The position numbers and the translations under genes were made by a program. From Nectonema munidae (lineage: Eukaryota; Nematomorpha; Nectonematoida; Nectonematidae), in assembly GCA_030549495.1 (NCBI GenBank), contig JAUIRK010000097.1, forward strand, positions 1,521,001 through 1,585,000: a stretch of 64,000 nt of DNA. Reading direction: 5' to 3'. Every line of letters starts with the position of its first letter. Position 1 is the first letter of the stretch. The notes beneath the pieces are model-generated. The model was not told the origin of the DNA. It ran no database searches and saw only the letters and a list, made by a program, of their open reading frames with translations. Of this stretch, positions 1 through 12,900 are shown piece after piece.

Positions 1-780
1 CTAATAGAATCAAAATCAGAATGAGAATTTTAGAAATGAAAAAGCAGAATCAGAATCAATGTTGTAATCAAAAAATTTCAGAGAATCAGAAGCATAATTA
101 TATCTAGAATCGCAAACAACCCTGCTCATTATTACCCCATAGTTGATAAGATTTTGACATTTTTTTAATCGTGAAGTATTTGATTTAATAAATTTTTTAG
201 TTACATTACCCCCATTTAAAACGTTAATATTTTTATGAATAGATCGTTTATTTACTTTTCCCCAGTTAGACATGTCTTATAAAATAGGAGTATTAACCTG
301 TTTTAAAAGAAGTGCAACTAGAAAAGAAAAGTTCACTTTATTGACTTTCAACTCCCCTACCTATTACTAATAATATCTAGTTTGATAAAAAAAATTGTAG
401 AGCTCTTGCCAAATGTCTGACGGAGTCGATGCTCTTATCCTTAAATCAAAAGTGCTCTCATTTCCCGATTCCATTTTAAAAGAAAAGTATATAAAGAACG
501 TTGATGATCCAAAATATTAGCTAAACTCCAAGTTGCCAGAAATTTCTCAGCAAAAGTTGCAAAAACTATTATAAAATTACATGCCCGGGCCATGTCTTAT
601 TTGGAAAAAATCTAAATGCCCGATCTAATTAGAAAAATATTTGCATTTTAAAGGGGATTTGAAACTAAAAAATATCAAAATCTTATCAAATTTAGCATAA
701 GCACGGAGTTTTAAAATCATAGTAGCACTGCATTACAAAATATAGGAAATTTTGCAAAATGGCGCAATCTGAATTTCGTT
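1..780. other. No supported gene
   Basis: AT-rich, with GAATCAGAATC words at the very left (decayed GAGTC-type repeat). Open frames here are short and show no family resemblance. The missing upstream QSOX exon was looked for and not found. Confidence 0.6.
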
Positions 781-821
781 AGAAATTGATTAATTTCTTG
801 CTTTTAAATTTATTTCATCAG

Positions 822-991
822 ATTTTTCCACCTTTTCATCTTGATCCAGTTTCCCTTGACTCTTCAATTATCTCAATGGAAGAAAATGGAAGGAATAGCG
901 AAGATATATTGAAAAAATTTCTTCAAAACATCCTTCCTTTAGCACAAAATAAATCAGTTTTGGGCAAATCTCTCGCATCTCACTTATTGCC
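822..991 (+). CDS. QSOX: QSOX exon: end of thioredoxin domain 1
   Basis: A pyrimidine-rich acceptor ending at 821 opens an exon reading IFPPFHLDPVSLDSS and then NGRNSEDILKKFLQNIL, which resembles the last strand and helix of QSOX thioredoxin domain 1. The best donor is CC|GTAACT at 992, leaving phase 2, and the next exon at 9819 supplies the single base needed (proline codon). The upstream exon with the redox CxxC was not found between 1 and 821 and is presumably off the left edge. This is the least conserved part of the model. Confidence 0.55.
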
Positions 992-3900
992 GTAACTTTT
1001 TTCTATATTTTTACTAAGTTAATATTACGAGCAGTAACTAGCCCTTCTGAAAGTTTTCATTGGGAAAGGAGAAGTCTCTTTTTCTTTAAAATGCTTTTTT
1101 CCTGACTAAATATATATTTAAGTTGATTTCGCATATTGTAGTCTCATCAGTTCGCTCTGTGTCAAAAGTACACTGTGACTTTTATTAGTTGCTTCGGTGG
1201 TGTTAGAAATACCCTTTACTCGCTGTTAGGCTTAGGGGAGGACATCCAAATAGGCGTTAACAGTTATTTCAAATCATTATTCTTACCATATCAATTGAAT
1301 ACTAAGATCAGTTGCTCTCTTAATCACTTTTTAGTGAAAGCACATATTTTAACATGTTGTTAGTATTATTGATAATACTTAATATCATTGTGCGTACAAG
1401 ATATTTCACTCTAATATTTTGAAGTTTGTGCTTTCACTAAAATTTGATTAAGGACTAAAATGATATATTCAATTGATATAGTAAAAATAATCATCAAAAC
1501 AAACCATTTTTTCTTGTTTCCAATTTATGATTCACTCTAGGGCTGATTTCGACTATTCAAATTTATTCCTCAATTTGCATAATACTTGACAGGTGTTCAA
1601 CCAATTGGCAGGTGATTTAATGGCCTTAAGTGAAAATTTTTGGAAATCGGTTGTCCAGGTTAGGATTAGTGTAAGTATTAGAGTTAGTGTTTGCGTTACA
1701 CGTCTAACACAAAAAACATCTAGACATACATCGATACATACGAATACACAGATATCGACATTAGACACCCATTCACTGAAATGCTTAAATCTCAAAAACA
1801 GCGGTATAGGCTTTGAATTCTATAGTGATTTTAAAATTTCTGAATAAATCGGAACTGCCATAACAAAGAGTTTCTAATATTAACGTGAAAAATGTCGTTT
1901 TTCTTTTACCTCAACAAAAACTGGTATCAATCAGGTACACCATAGAGATGTATCGGATGTAAAATTTTTTGTATCCGCTTATTTATGCAGATGCCGTTAT
2001 CATAATTGCTATTCTAAGCAAACGCAAGTTTTATGCTTCTTAAAAATTCAGAGAGGAGATGTCAATGTATAAAGAAATACTTGTCATAAATATTTAGTAT
2101 AAAGTAAAAATTCCGAGAAAAAACTTTGCTGTATATGGAAAAAAGAAAAATGTTTGAAAATTACTGATGCGGATGTTGAAACTTAAATGATCCGCGGATG
2201 ATAATGTTAAAAGGATGTAAAAAGGATACATCTTTAGTACACATGAGCAAAGACATAGATTTATATCCTAACATATCCAGGGTAAATTGGTAAATGTTAA
2301 TCATCATTGAAATTGATTTCTGATGTTTTTTCCATAAGAAAGATTCTTAAGTTTACATGAATGCAGTATAATAAGTTTTGTACACGTTGTATACATGTGA
2401 AGATACGTTGTCTTATATTAGTTATATATGAACGAACATCTGTATAAAAAATTTTGATTATAGTTTTTGTGATGGGTATCACTTGTTAAACTATTATCCA
2501 TCATATAACTCACAGTCTCACACAGGTAACGTGAATAAGGATGAATTGATCTAATAGTAAAGAATATCGAGAAGCAGAAATTTGAGCTGATACATGTAGA
2601 AGACCCACTTGTAACAATATCCTGCGCATAGAATACGCCTTTTTAATGGAAACAAAAGCATTAGAATCATGTTTGGAAGCTTGAATTTTGTATAAATGGT
2701 TCATGTACTGTTGGGAAGCTATAGTTAATCAAAATACTGGTATTCTCGTTGTCTCTCAATGAATTAGACTTTGTTTCCATAACACAACTTCTTCAATTAA
2801 CATACATTGATATAATTCCTAGTCCTTGGTAGAAAACAGAGTTTGCTTTAAGAGGCATCAAGTGAGATAAATCTATCAGAGGCAGATTTGCTCATCAAAA
2901 TTTAGTATCAGTTAAACTTGAGTAATTTTTTGATTTAGTACACACGAACTATTCAATATAGAATCTTTTTGCAGCAAAAGAAAAACTTTTAATTTTTTTA
3001 TTCTTATTCTCAAGATATTGATGAAATGTTATTGTATTTATTTCTAGGAACTCTTTTAAGATCTATACCCCTTTTTACAGGGGCGCACATCCTCAAAATT
3101 ATTGGGGGGGGGGCGAAATTTTTTTCTTGCAATTTTCAAAATTAGTGGCCTGGAAATACCACGGGAGACCAAATATCCTTTAAAATAGAGTGTATTCAGC
3201 GCATACCCTAAAGTCCTAAATTTATAAGATTACATTATATTTTTTTTACAAAATTGGTGAATTTAAATACTATACTTCCAGCGAAAATATTTTAATTAAA
3301 TTTGCATATCGAATATAGTGCGCAGAAAAAATGCCCCGGAAAAAATGCCCCCAATTAAAAAGTAGGAAAAAATGCCCCCAATTAAAAAGTAGGAAAAAAT
3401 GCCCCCAATAAAAATGCCCCAATTTAAATTAGGAAAAAATGCCCCAACACAAAAAATTATTAATTAAAATTTTTAAAAAAGATATGTCAAATATAGATTT
3501 TTTGTAAAAAAAAAAAGCTAACTTTTCATTTAAAACATTTAAAATTTAATTAAAGTAAACTAAAAAATTCAGCATACGACAATTTTTTAAATACAAAAAA
3601 TTTTTTTATAAAACAGCAAATATTTTTGGACTTTGTGTGTATCAGAACACTTTCTAAATATAATTTGTATTTTAACTGATTTTAAGAACACATTCCCACA
3701 AATATGCACCTTTGCTATTGTTTTCAAGAACTTTATAAAGAAAAAACCCTATAGATTAAGAAATTTTAGGAATTTAGCCTTTCAAAACGGTACCAAATAA
3801 AAATATTTATATAATTATATAAAATCCTGAAAATCAAAAATTAGGGGGCATTTTTTCCTACTTTTTAATTGGGGGCATTTTTACCTACAACCATCGAATA

Positions 3901-6900
3901 TACACTAGTTTAAAAAAATCCAAAAATGTTAGGGGGTGGAATAGGGTTTTTGATTTGAAAAATGAAGTAGTCTACCAGGCACATTACAGGAATTGATGAA
4001 AGGATATTTGATTCATAGAGAAAACAAATAACTGAAGGTTGGATAGTTTTATATCAGTGAATGTAGTCTAAAGACAAAGAGTCTACTAGATAACCTGTGA
4101 TGTTTATATGAAAAAATGTGATTGATTCAGGGGCAAGGGTATAAAACGAAGTTATAATTGTGCAAACAAAAAATTAAGATCGCATTATTTCATTATACAA
4201 GCTACAAAAAGTAAAATAACTGTTAACATTTTGCAATGATTTGCCTTTTATAATAACAAAAAGTCTATCAGAAAAAGTTATAGAGCTTCAACAAAAACTA
4301 AAAAATTTTAGTGCATAACTTAAGTTTTTTGAAAACTAATTTGACGTATCCCCTACAGCATACTCTATTTATGTGTGGCATAGCAAGTTGGTTGAGATGA
4401 TGGACATAGCACGGAAGCCTCTGGATTCGATTCCTCATCGATACAAATTTGTTCATAGTTTGACATAAGCGGTACATCAGTGCCTGGTCAATGAAAATAC
4501 ATCCACTGCACCACTCAAAATTGAAAAATTTGCTACATAATTAACATAAGAGAGAAAGGAAACAAAATAAACTAATAAACCAATTTTCACTATTTTAAAA
4601 TGGAACCGTCTGTTCTCAGAATAATTTCAAAATAATAGGAGGCATAAAGAATGAGAGTTTATTTGATATTTTCACATTTTTATAAGCAGCAAAAGCCAAC
4701 GTTTAAGTAGCTAGCCCTTATAATTAAAAAATTATTTAAATAACGGTCGACAGACATTTCGCCCCCTGACAAATTGTCTCATAGGTTATTAGTATCATCC
4801 ATCTTTGCTTATTATATGTGTAAAATTATTAAAAAAATTTATATTCTTGTTTATTTTATCTCTATTAAATTATTTCAAATTAATCAATTTATCTCTTAAT
4901 TTTTTAGAATTGTCCATGAGACAAAATGTCTTATGAAATAATGGGGCGAATTGTCCATGGGACGAACTGTCTTATGAAAATAATGGGCGAAATGTCCGAG
5001 GACCAAACTAACATAAATCAAAGTATACGAAAAAGGAAAATCATGGCGTTTTTTTTTGAATATTTCTGTCTACAAATAAAATTCTGACAGCTGTCACAAA
5101 TAGATTAAGTACATTTTTAACAACTTAAACATTTTGTTTCGATATATTTTTACTATAATAATCAACAAATTTTCTTTAAAAAAAGTGATTTGATTATGTA
5201 CAGTGTTACTTATAAAATTATAGCTATTAAAAAAATTTCTTGACTTGAAAAAATTAAAGTTTTCAAATGTTACAAAATGTAGCAAACGTAGTGATAAAGA
5301 TTAAGTGACTTGTTGAAAAAAATTTCTTAGCGCGAGTTTAACAATATTCATTGATATAAAATTGTAACGATTGAAAACTATTTTAATTTAACTCTAAATG
5401 CAAATTAGACAGAAGTAGTGGTGTAGTCAAAAAAAAGTTGATAGAAGGGCACAATTTTAAAACAAAAAACTTGCGCAACATTATTTATACTTTCTTGACC
5501 CTTTCATTGGAGAAATTTTCAAAAACTGATATCGCATAAGATGCATGGGGGCACCATGCGGTACATAGGAGTGTGGGCACGGCCCCTCATGCCCCAGCCT
5601 AGCTACGTCACTGGAGAGAAGAAAGCTGAATGAGATAGGAGAGCTTAACAAGAGAAGAGGGCTTGAATGAAATAAGAGAGCTTGAGTGAATGATTGAGTT
5701 TTAGCAGAGAAAGCGGAAGAGAAAAACAGAGGAGAGAGAAAGAGAAATAGAATCACTGTGACAGAAGATGAGAAAATCTAGTGGATCATCAACATGTGTT
5801 TGCTTAAAAATACTATAGAGGAGACACTGTGATAAATATTGCTTATTTATTGTGTGCATATTGAAGCAATGGATTATTATTATATAGCTCTCACGCATCG
5901 TCTGTAAAATATGTTCGATAGGAATTTCAGAGCAGCTTGGCATGATGTTTGATTGATTCGAAAGTCTGCATTCCTTCTATGCGATCATCATACATGTTTT
6001 ATAAACAAGCAGCAACTCTTACTTATATAAAATTATTGGGGGGGGGGGGGGGGCGAAGGTCAATTTCGCCCCCCGGGAAAAAACATTGGGGGGGGGGGGG
6101 CGGCCCCCGCCCCCCCCCCCCCCCCCCCCGGATGTGCGCCCCTGCCTTTTTATTTCTTTTGCTTCTATTTGTAAATATTCAATAATATATCAAGGCTAAC
6201 AGAAAAAGGATTAATAGACTAGGAGTATTAGATCTACACCGGAACAAATTCATAACAAGCCAAAACTTATTGAAAATGTTTCAATAATTGTAAGAAAAAA
6301 TATACTAAAAATCCTCAAAAAATACCTGAAGCATTTGAAATATTCAAGATGGCATCATGGATGCTTCTCAAAGAAGTTTTTTTTATATTTTAGACTTAAA
6401 ACATTATAAATTAAAAATATAGTCAGATTTTTTGAGTCTAACTGTTCAATTTCTCTAAAATTCGAAGTATAAACTGCACCAGGTTTTAGCTCGTAGATAG
6501 TATTTTTTGGGGTGTATTTTTTATTCGTATAAGCCGCACCACGCGTATTAGCTGCACCATTTGCATTGTATTGAATTAAAATTTTACACTATGGATGGGT
6601 TTGATTTTCCAGGTTCTAATATTATACAACTATTTTAATGTTTTGTTTTTGGACGAATTACCGTACTATATAACTGAACAATTTAAAAGGTGTAGAGGCA
6701 CAACATTTTTTATTAGGCTTTTCATCAGGTTCAATAATGGATAACTTTGTGACAAATCAAGTGATACTTATAAGTAAATAAGGTAAAGAACTTCTATTTC
6801 TTTCTTTGTTCTCTTCGGTTTTTCTTTATAGGCCTTCTATTTTCCTTGAAAATGCAATTTTATATAGTTTTTTGTGTATAGAATCAGCCTAAAATCACTT

Positions 6901-9900
6901 TTAAATGAATTTGAATAGCTTTCTTCTTTGTTTCGGTAAAGATTACAATAAATAGAAATGAAGGAGCACAATTCCTTCTGAAGAAAGCTGACACGAGAAG
7001 GCTACAAACAACTGAGATGAAAATGATTAGGATGATGTCCGGAAAGACGCTGAAAGATAGAATTGCCAACGATGTGTTGAGAAAGAAAATTGGAATTGAG
7101 GATATAGAAGTGCATTTAGAATATAATAGATTACATTGGTTTGGTCATGTCGAAAGGATGCCCGAAGGGAACGTTGTAAAGAAGATAACAGATGAATTGA
7201 TTGATGGAAAGATGAAGAGAGGAAGACCAAAGAAAGCATGGAATGAATGGTTCACCACGATATGGAAAAAAGAAAGCTTATTGTAATGTTTTTGAAGATT
7301 TGATGTTGGATAAAATCTAGACGAATAAATAAACTCATCTTAAAATTAAAAGGTCAAAAATGCTGAGGTTTATACTCCGCATTTTACAGTATTTAAAATT
7401 GAAACATTTAAGAGCTGTTTTTAGAATATAGATCGTTGTAATATAAAGCAAAGCAATAAAGATGAAAAATGCGCAGCAACTTTACATTACAATTTTTTAT
7501 TGGCATAATGCAAAAAGTTTTAGAATACAATCAAGATATAAAAGGCATAACATATTTTTATTCTCATTCATCATTTTCATTATCAGTTTCTGAAAGAACA
7601 AATCTTGTTTCACTGTTTTCTTCTTCATTATAAAAACAAGATGGCATTACATTATTGCAGGTTTGGCCAGTGCATTTTTTACATAAAGCGAAATAGTGCA
7701 CGGCCATATTCCTGCAAGAACATGATGCACTTCTTCATCCGCTTTACAGCTACAAGATGTCATAATCAACAGATTGTATGGAACGATTAATTTGATAACC
7801 TTTAAAAGTAGATGTGTTTCATCCATTGAATAGAGATATTGGAGCCTTTCTTGAATGTACTTTGAGTAGAATAGCCAAGATCTTTGTGTTGTTCAAAAGC
7901 AGTGGCGTGTACACTAGTAAACTTCTCCAAAGCATCGCATATTGGAACGCAGTGAGAGAGTGCAGCTACCCATTTTGTTAAAGTGCTTTCAGTTATTTCT
8001 CCACCATGAGCTATACCTTCATTTCTTTTAAACAATCTCATTACAAATTGTTCAATTGTTTGTTCTGAAAAATTGCTAGACCAAAACTTATCGAATCGTC
8101 GAATAGTAGAGTACTCTTTTGAAGAAAACATCATATATTCTTTAATTCGGATACATTTTACAAGTGAGTTCATCTGCAGTAGATATATAGTTTGGTATAC
8201 TTGGCATAAGGAAGATGACCGACCTGCTTCTTGACAATATAGAATCATTTCCTGCACACAATTCAGGTAACAATTCCAGTTACCAGTTCTTCCAGCTCTG
8301 ATAAATTTAAGCCTGAGCAAAACTTGTTGAATGTACTACACCCATAACCGTCTTGTTTTGCTTTGTGCTCATTTATAATTCTACTTCTTCTACCATTATC
8401 TTATCATAACACTCATCGTATTATATGCTAATTTATCTTCATTATCACTTCCTTGTATGTCTCTTCCTGCTTTGTCATCTTTATCATTAAATTTAAAAAA
8501 TTTGATCGTTTTTGTAATCGTTACCTTGAAAAAGTTTCGTTGCTTTTTGTTAATTTTTTGAAAAAAATGTATGACTATTTTTAGAAAGTAACAAAAAAAA
8601 ATATTCAAATTCAAATAGATTACGTTGAAAACTTTCTAATTTTAAAAAATGTGTTTTGCTAAAATGTGTTCAACCGAAAGATTGAAATAACAAAAGAAAT
8701 TCTGAGATATTTTATTTAACTCAATAAAAAGAGTTGCTCTAAACTAGTTTGTAAAATAATAATTAATTGAGTGAACTCTAGCCGTTGTATGTCGATCTAT
8801 CAATTTAGTTTGAAAATAGTAAATTCTACGAAAATATTGATCAAAATTTTGGCGTATGGTATTTTTTTTTTGAAAATTCTTTTTTCCAAAATTTGAAATA
8901 ATTTTTAAAGATGAGTGGAAGAAAAATTTTCATCAAAAAAATGTTATTTCAAGATTTTATCTTTTGCGAGACGTTTAGAGAAAAATTCAAGGTTTTTTTC
9001 GATGGAAATCCAAGATTTTTATTTTTGAAAAGATTAATGCCTATGTTGAAATGTATATTACAAAGAAGATAAAGTTGATAATTATTTTCAGATGTATAGA
9101 AGTCATTAATAAATATAAGTGAAAAATTTTTGCAAACATAGAAATTTCACGAAATAATTAGTTGCTCTACAAATTTTCTATTGCTTCATCAAAGTTAACA
9201 TTTAACTGTATAAAGCTGATCTTATTCTCGTATAAAAGTACTATTCGTACTAATGTTTTTAAATTTTTCTTAGAATGTAAGGAACAACGAATATTTAAAA
9301 CGTTTTAAAAAAACGTCCCCTGCGCATTGATTTCATACTCCTGTATAAAATGGCTTGTGAAAATTGATAAGCCAAGAATTACCGAAATCAACACAATTGC
9401 TAACATAAAAAATACCTTGTCGTTATCGTTAACACACATATTGTTATTTTCCTAATTCTACTATGCTTTAAATATAGGTGTGCAATGTGCTTTCTTTTTC
9501 ATTCTAAAATATTTTCATTGGGCCAGAAATAAAAACTTTCTCATCTGGGCCAAGAAGTAATATAGGTTCTGAAATTCTCGTTTAAAACACTCTTCCTAAC
9601 TTAGCTCCGCATCTAACCTCATGTCACTTTTTGATGCCTGATGATTTCTTGACTAAACTGCCTGAATCTCATAATGATGAAAAATTGCATAAAAGTTATT
9701 CAAAAAGGATACTTAGAGGAGAATAGACACTCAAGTTTGACTCTTATTATATGTGTATTCATTTCTCTTAAACAATTTTATCGCTGTTCTTCATCGATTT
9801 AATTTACTTTCTATTCAGATTCTCTCTTTTGTCTCCAGATTTGAAAGAAGACTTGAACAACAGTGTCTTTATTTTTGAAAAAAATGATAGCATAGTTGGT

Positions 9901-12900
9901 ATTCGGGTAAACTTTCATTTTAATATTTATACATTTTACATTTCACCTAAAAATAGCGATGAATCGATTTCTTTCTTCGATAAAATAAGCTCTAATGTAC
10001 TGTCATATTTAGTTGTGCAAAGAGACTGAGATCAAGTGTAGTTTTATCAAGTCTTTTCTTAAATTGATTGAGAAACGTGATAAATTGGTGTTTTTAATAC
10101 GTATTTCTTTTCACTAATAATATTCGCAGCTCAATTTTAAAGCTTTTTTTCCAAATAAATGATATAAAAATTAGATATTTATCCCAACGGCTGTCTAAGT
10201 AAATATATCGTCTACCATTACTTATAAATCGGATTTCAAAATTGAAATGAGTCTTTCTTTTTGAAAAATGGAAATAAACTAATCTATTTACATTTATTTT
10301 CTCTTAGAGCATGGATTTTATCTAAAAGTATATAAATTATAACCGCATATTATCTTTAACCCATTTACTGCCAATGTTCCCATTTTGGAACATAAGTAAT
10401 TTCATCTTCGTCTGCTTTTTTCAATGACTTTGAATATAAATCGTCTGCGTTTTTTTTAGATATCGTCTGCTTTGCTTGGCCTTAAATGGGTTAATCGCTA
10501 CAACTCGTGAAAAATCATATATAATCAATAAATATTACTTCAATTTTTTTGTGAAAATTCCTTCCTTGTTGTTTCTTTCTCTCTACCCTATGCTTTCACT
10601 TAGAGTAAAAAGACCATCAGAATTCTTGGCAGAGTTGTTCAGTCGAAAAAATATTTGGCGACTCTGACTTCATTTATTTATTCGACTCCGACACCATAAT
10701 ATTTGTAATTTTTAATTTTTAAGAGCGCAACTCCATTTTTGTATGATTTTTTTTAACATTAATGACTCCATCTATAGATAATTTTGCGGCTTTGACTTTA
10801 AAAATTTATAATTATGCAGCATCAACTTTTTTGTTTCAAATATTACAAATCTCCAAAAAGTGGAATGACATGTGCCATATTTCAAGCTCTTTTGTGAATG
10901 TCAATTTTAGATGTCATTAGATTTTCTGAATTTTAGACATTTCTGTTCTATGATGCAACGCAAAATGAAGATCTATTTTCTTAAAAATAATGTATTAATA
11001 TGTTCTGTTTTTTTGCATTTGTAGTTTAGTGTCTTTCTTGCATTGTCTTCAAAAAGATTTTCAAATTATTGTCTAAAACCTTTTTTAAAAAAGTTTATTC
11101 TTTAATTTTATTGAATTTTTCAGCCTTTCTCTATGGGTCACAAAAATACAAGGCTTGTACAAAATGATTGACATTTTTATGTTGCATATATAAATGACAC
11201 ATATGATATGAAATTTGAGTTTATTTCGCCATAATTATTACGATTCCGACTCCAGAACCATGATTCTTGGCAACACTTTTAGTTCATTCATTGATATTTC
11301 AGGGGCGTACATCCAGGGGCTAGCCCACTTATTCTGATTCCCATAAAGTGAAATGCCTTTTTGCTCTCCCTCCTCCCCAATAATAATTTGAGTCCGGCAC
11401 AAAGTTTTAGCAACTATTTATTAAATGATTGTTTTGATCCGAAAATTTTCAGTTTAAATCATTGAACCCCCCCCCCCCCTCCCCCCTCCCTTCTTCCAAT
11501 TTTTTTTGCCATGTACTCACCTGATATATTTTTTTGAATATATTAACTTTTTTTTCTTATGAATGTAGCTTAACCTTGTGAAGTAAGTATATATTAGAAC
11601 TTGAAATTGATTTTATAAAACTGGTTAATACCGATTTTCATGTTTTATTTTTTAAATTGAAACAAAATTTGCAAAATCTATTTAATGTTTTGATTCTAGT
11701 CTTTCTTAAAAAAGTCTTTTGAGTGTTTTGTTATAATCCTATAATTTTGTATTTGCTAAATGGTATATGCTTTATAAATGTCTCTTTTAAATATAATGTG
11801 TTTTTTGGGAATAAATGTTTTATTAAATAATTCATGAAGTTATTTTTTAAACAAATTCTTCACACTCACTCTATATTAAAATCTGCAAAGGATTTACGCA
11901 GGAATGGGAAGCATCCCCCTCCCCCGATAAATCTTTAGTTTTTCTTAATTTTTATTTTTTTCTCTAAAACCTCGAACCCCCTCCCCCAACTCATTCTGTA
12001 ACTTTTTTATTATACAATTGTAAACAACATTGACAAAATATATCTTATTCTGTCTTTATTCCTAATTTTTGTTTCTTCCTCTTTAAAATTGGACATCGAA
12101 ATTGATTTACTTGATTTTGATAATGCATTGATTCAAATGCTCTTTTTGAAAGTTAACCGTTTTAAAAAAATTCTACCAACAAAAATTCTACGCAAGAAAA
12201 TCCCACCTATTGAAATTGTTACATATGAAAGTTCCAGCCACAAATAGCCCAAAATTCTATCTAGTAATTCAGAAATTTGCTTCTATTTTAATGGATGTTA
12301 TGTGCAACGCTTTTTCGAAATTCCATGATGTCTCCACGAGAATTTTCTCCAAGGGTTTTCAGTCTTTTGTCTATAGTGTTGTATTTTTTTGTCATACCCT
12401 TAAGGAATAATTTATGTTATAGAAGGTTTTCTCAGTGCACTAATAGCGTCTATAACAATTATGCATACAAATCTATATAAAATTTGCAATTCCAAAAAAA
12501 AGAAGCTCATAGACAAACAGAGTCAAAAACACATAAAAGTTCAGGACTATAAATAAAAGATTGAAAGTCCTTGCGGAAAACTACTGTGGAGACATCATGA
12601 AGTTTCTAAAAGGCGTTGCACATAACATTTATTCTTTAAATAAAATGGAACCTTTAATTTATTTTCTTGTATCGAATTTTCGGCTATTTGTGTATTGAAT
12701 TTTCATTGGTTTTTTTTGTAAATTTTCTGAAATTTTTGACTTTAATTTTTTAAGATTTATAATAGACAAATTTTTTTGTTGAGCATTTTTCAAATTATTA
12801 TCAAATCCTCTTTGGTGGAAGTTTTGTCGCAAACTCATGAGTGAATTTTCGATATCTAAAACAACAATAAGAGTTTCTTTGAATAGAGAATTCCAACCAC

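Larger units (their letters stand above)
3078..6144. mobile_element. Non-autonomous hAT composite element, copy 1
   Basis: It starts CAGGGGCGCACATCC and ends GGATGTGCGCCCCTG, a perfect 15-bp terminal inverted repeat. It is flanked by the exact 8-bp duplication CCTTTTTA (3070-3077 and 6145-6152), diagnostic of the hAT superfamily. Both ends run straight into long G or C tracts next to GCGAAATTT-like sequence. No transposase reading frame is present in about 3.07 kb. It carries nested elements: a TIR element with tandem AAAAAATGCCCC motifs (3318-3892), a SINE-like unit (about 4373-4505), a GGGGCGAAATGT-ended element (4745-5004) and a small hAT MITE (5416-5613). It lies in a QSOX intron. Confidence 0.9.

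Noticed and set aside
1593-1658. Exon-like stretch VFNQLAGDLMALSENFWKSVV on the + strand, resembling thioredoxin domain 1 of QSOX after its CxxC.
   Set aside because: It lies downstream of the exon (822-991) that encodes a later part of the same domain, and its phases do not fit the model. Short similarity of this kind can be chance; a tandem copy cannot be excluded.
3320-3450. Short regularly repeated AAAAAATGCCCC units, superficially CRISPR-like.
   Set aside because: No unique spacers of constant length; the array lies inside a TIR element in a eukaryotic intron.
5949-6185. Open frame with poly-Gly and poly-Pro stretches.
   Set aside because: Produced by the G and C tracts at the hAT terminus.
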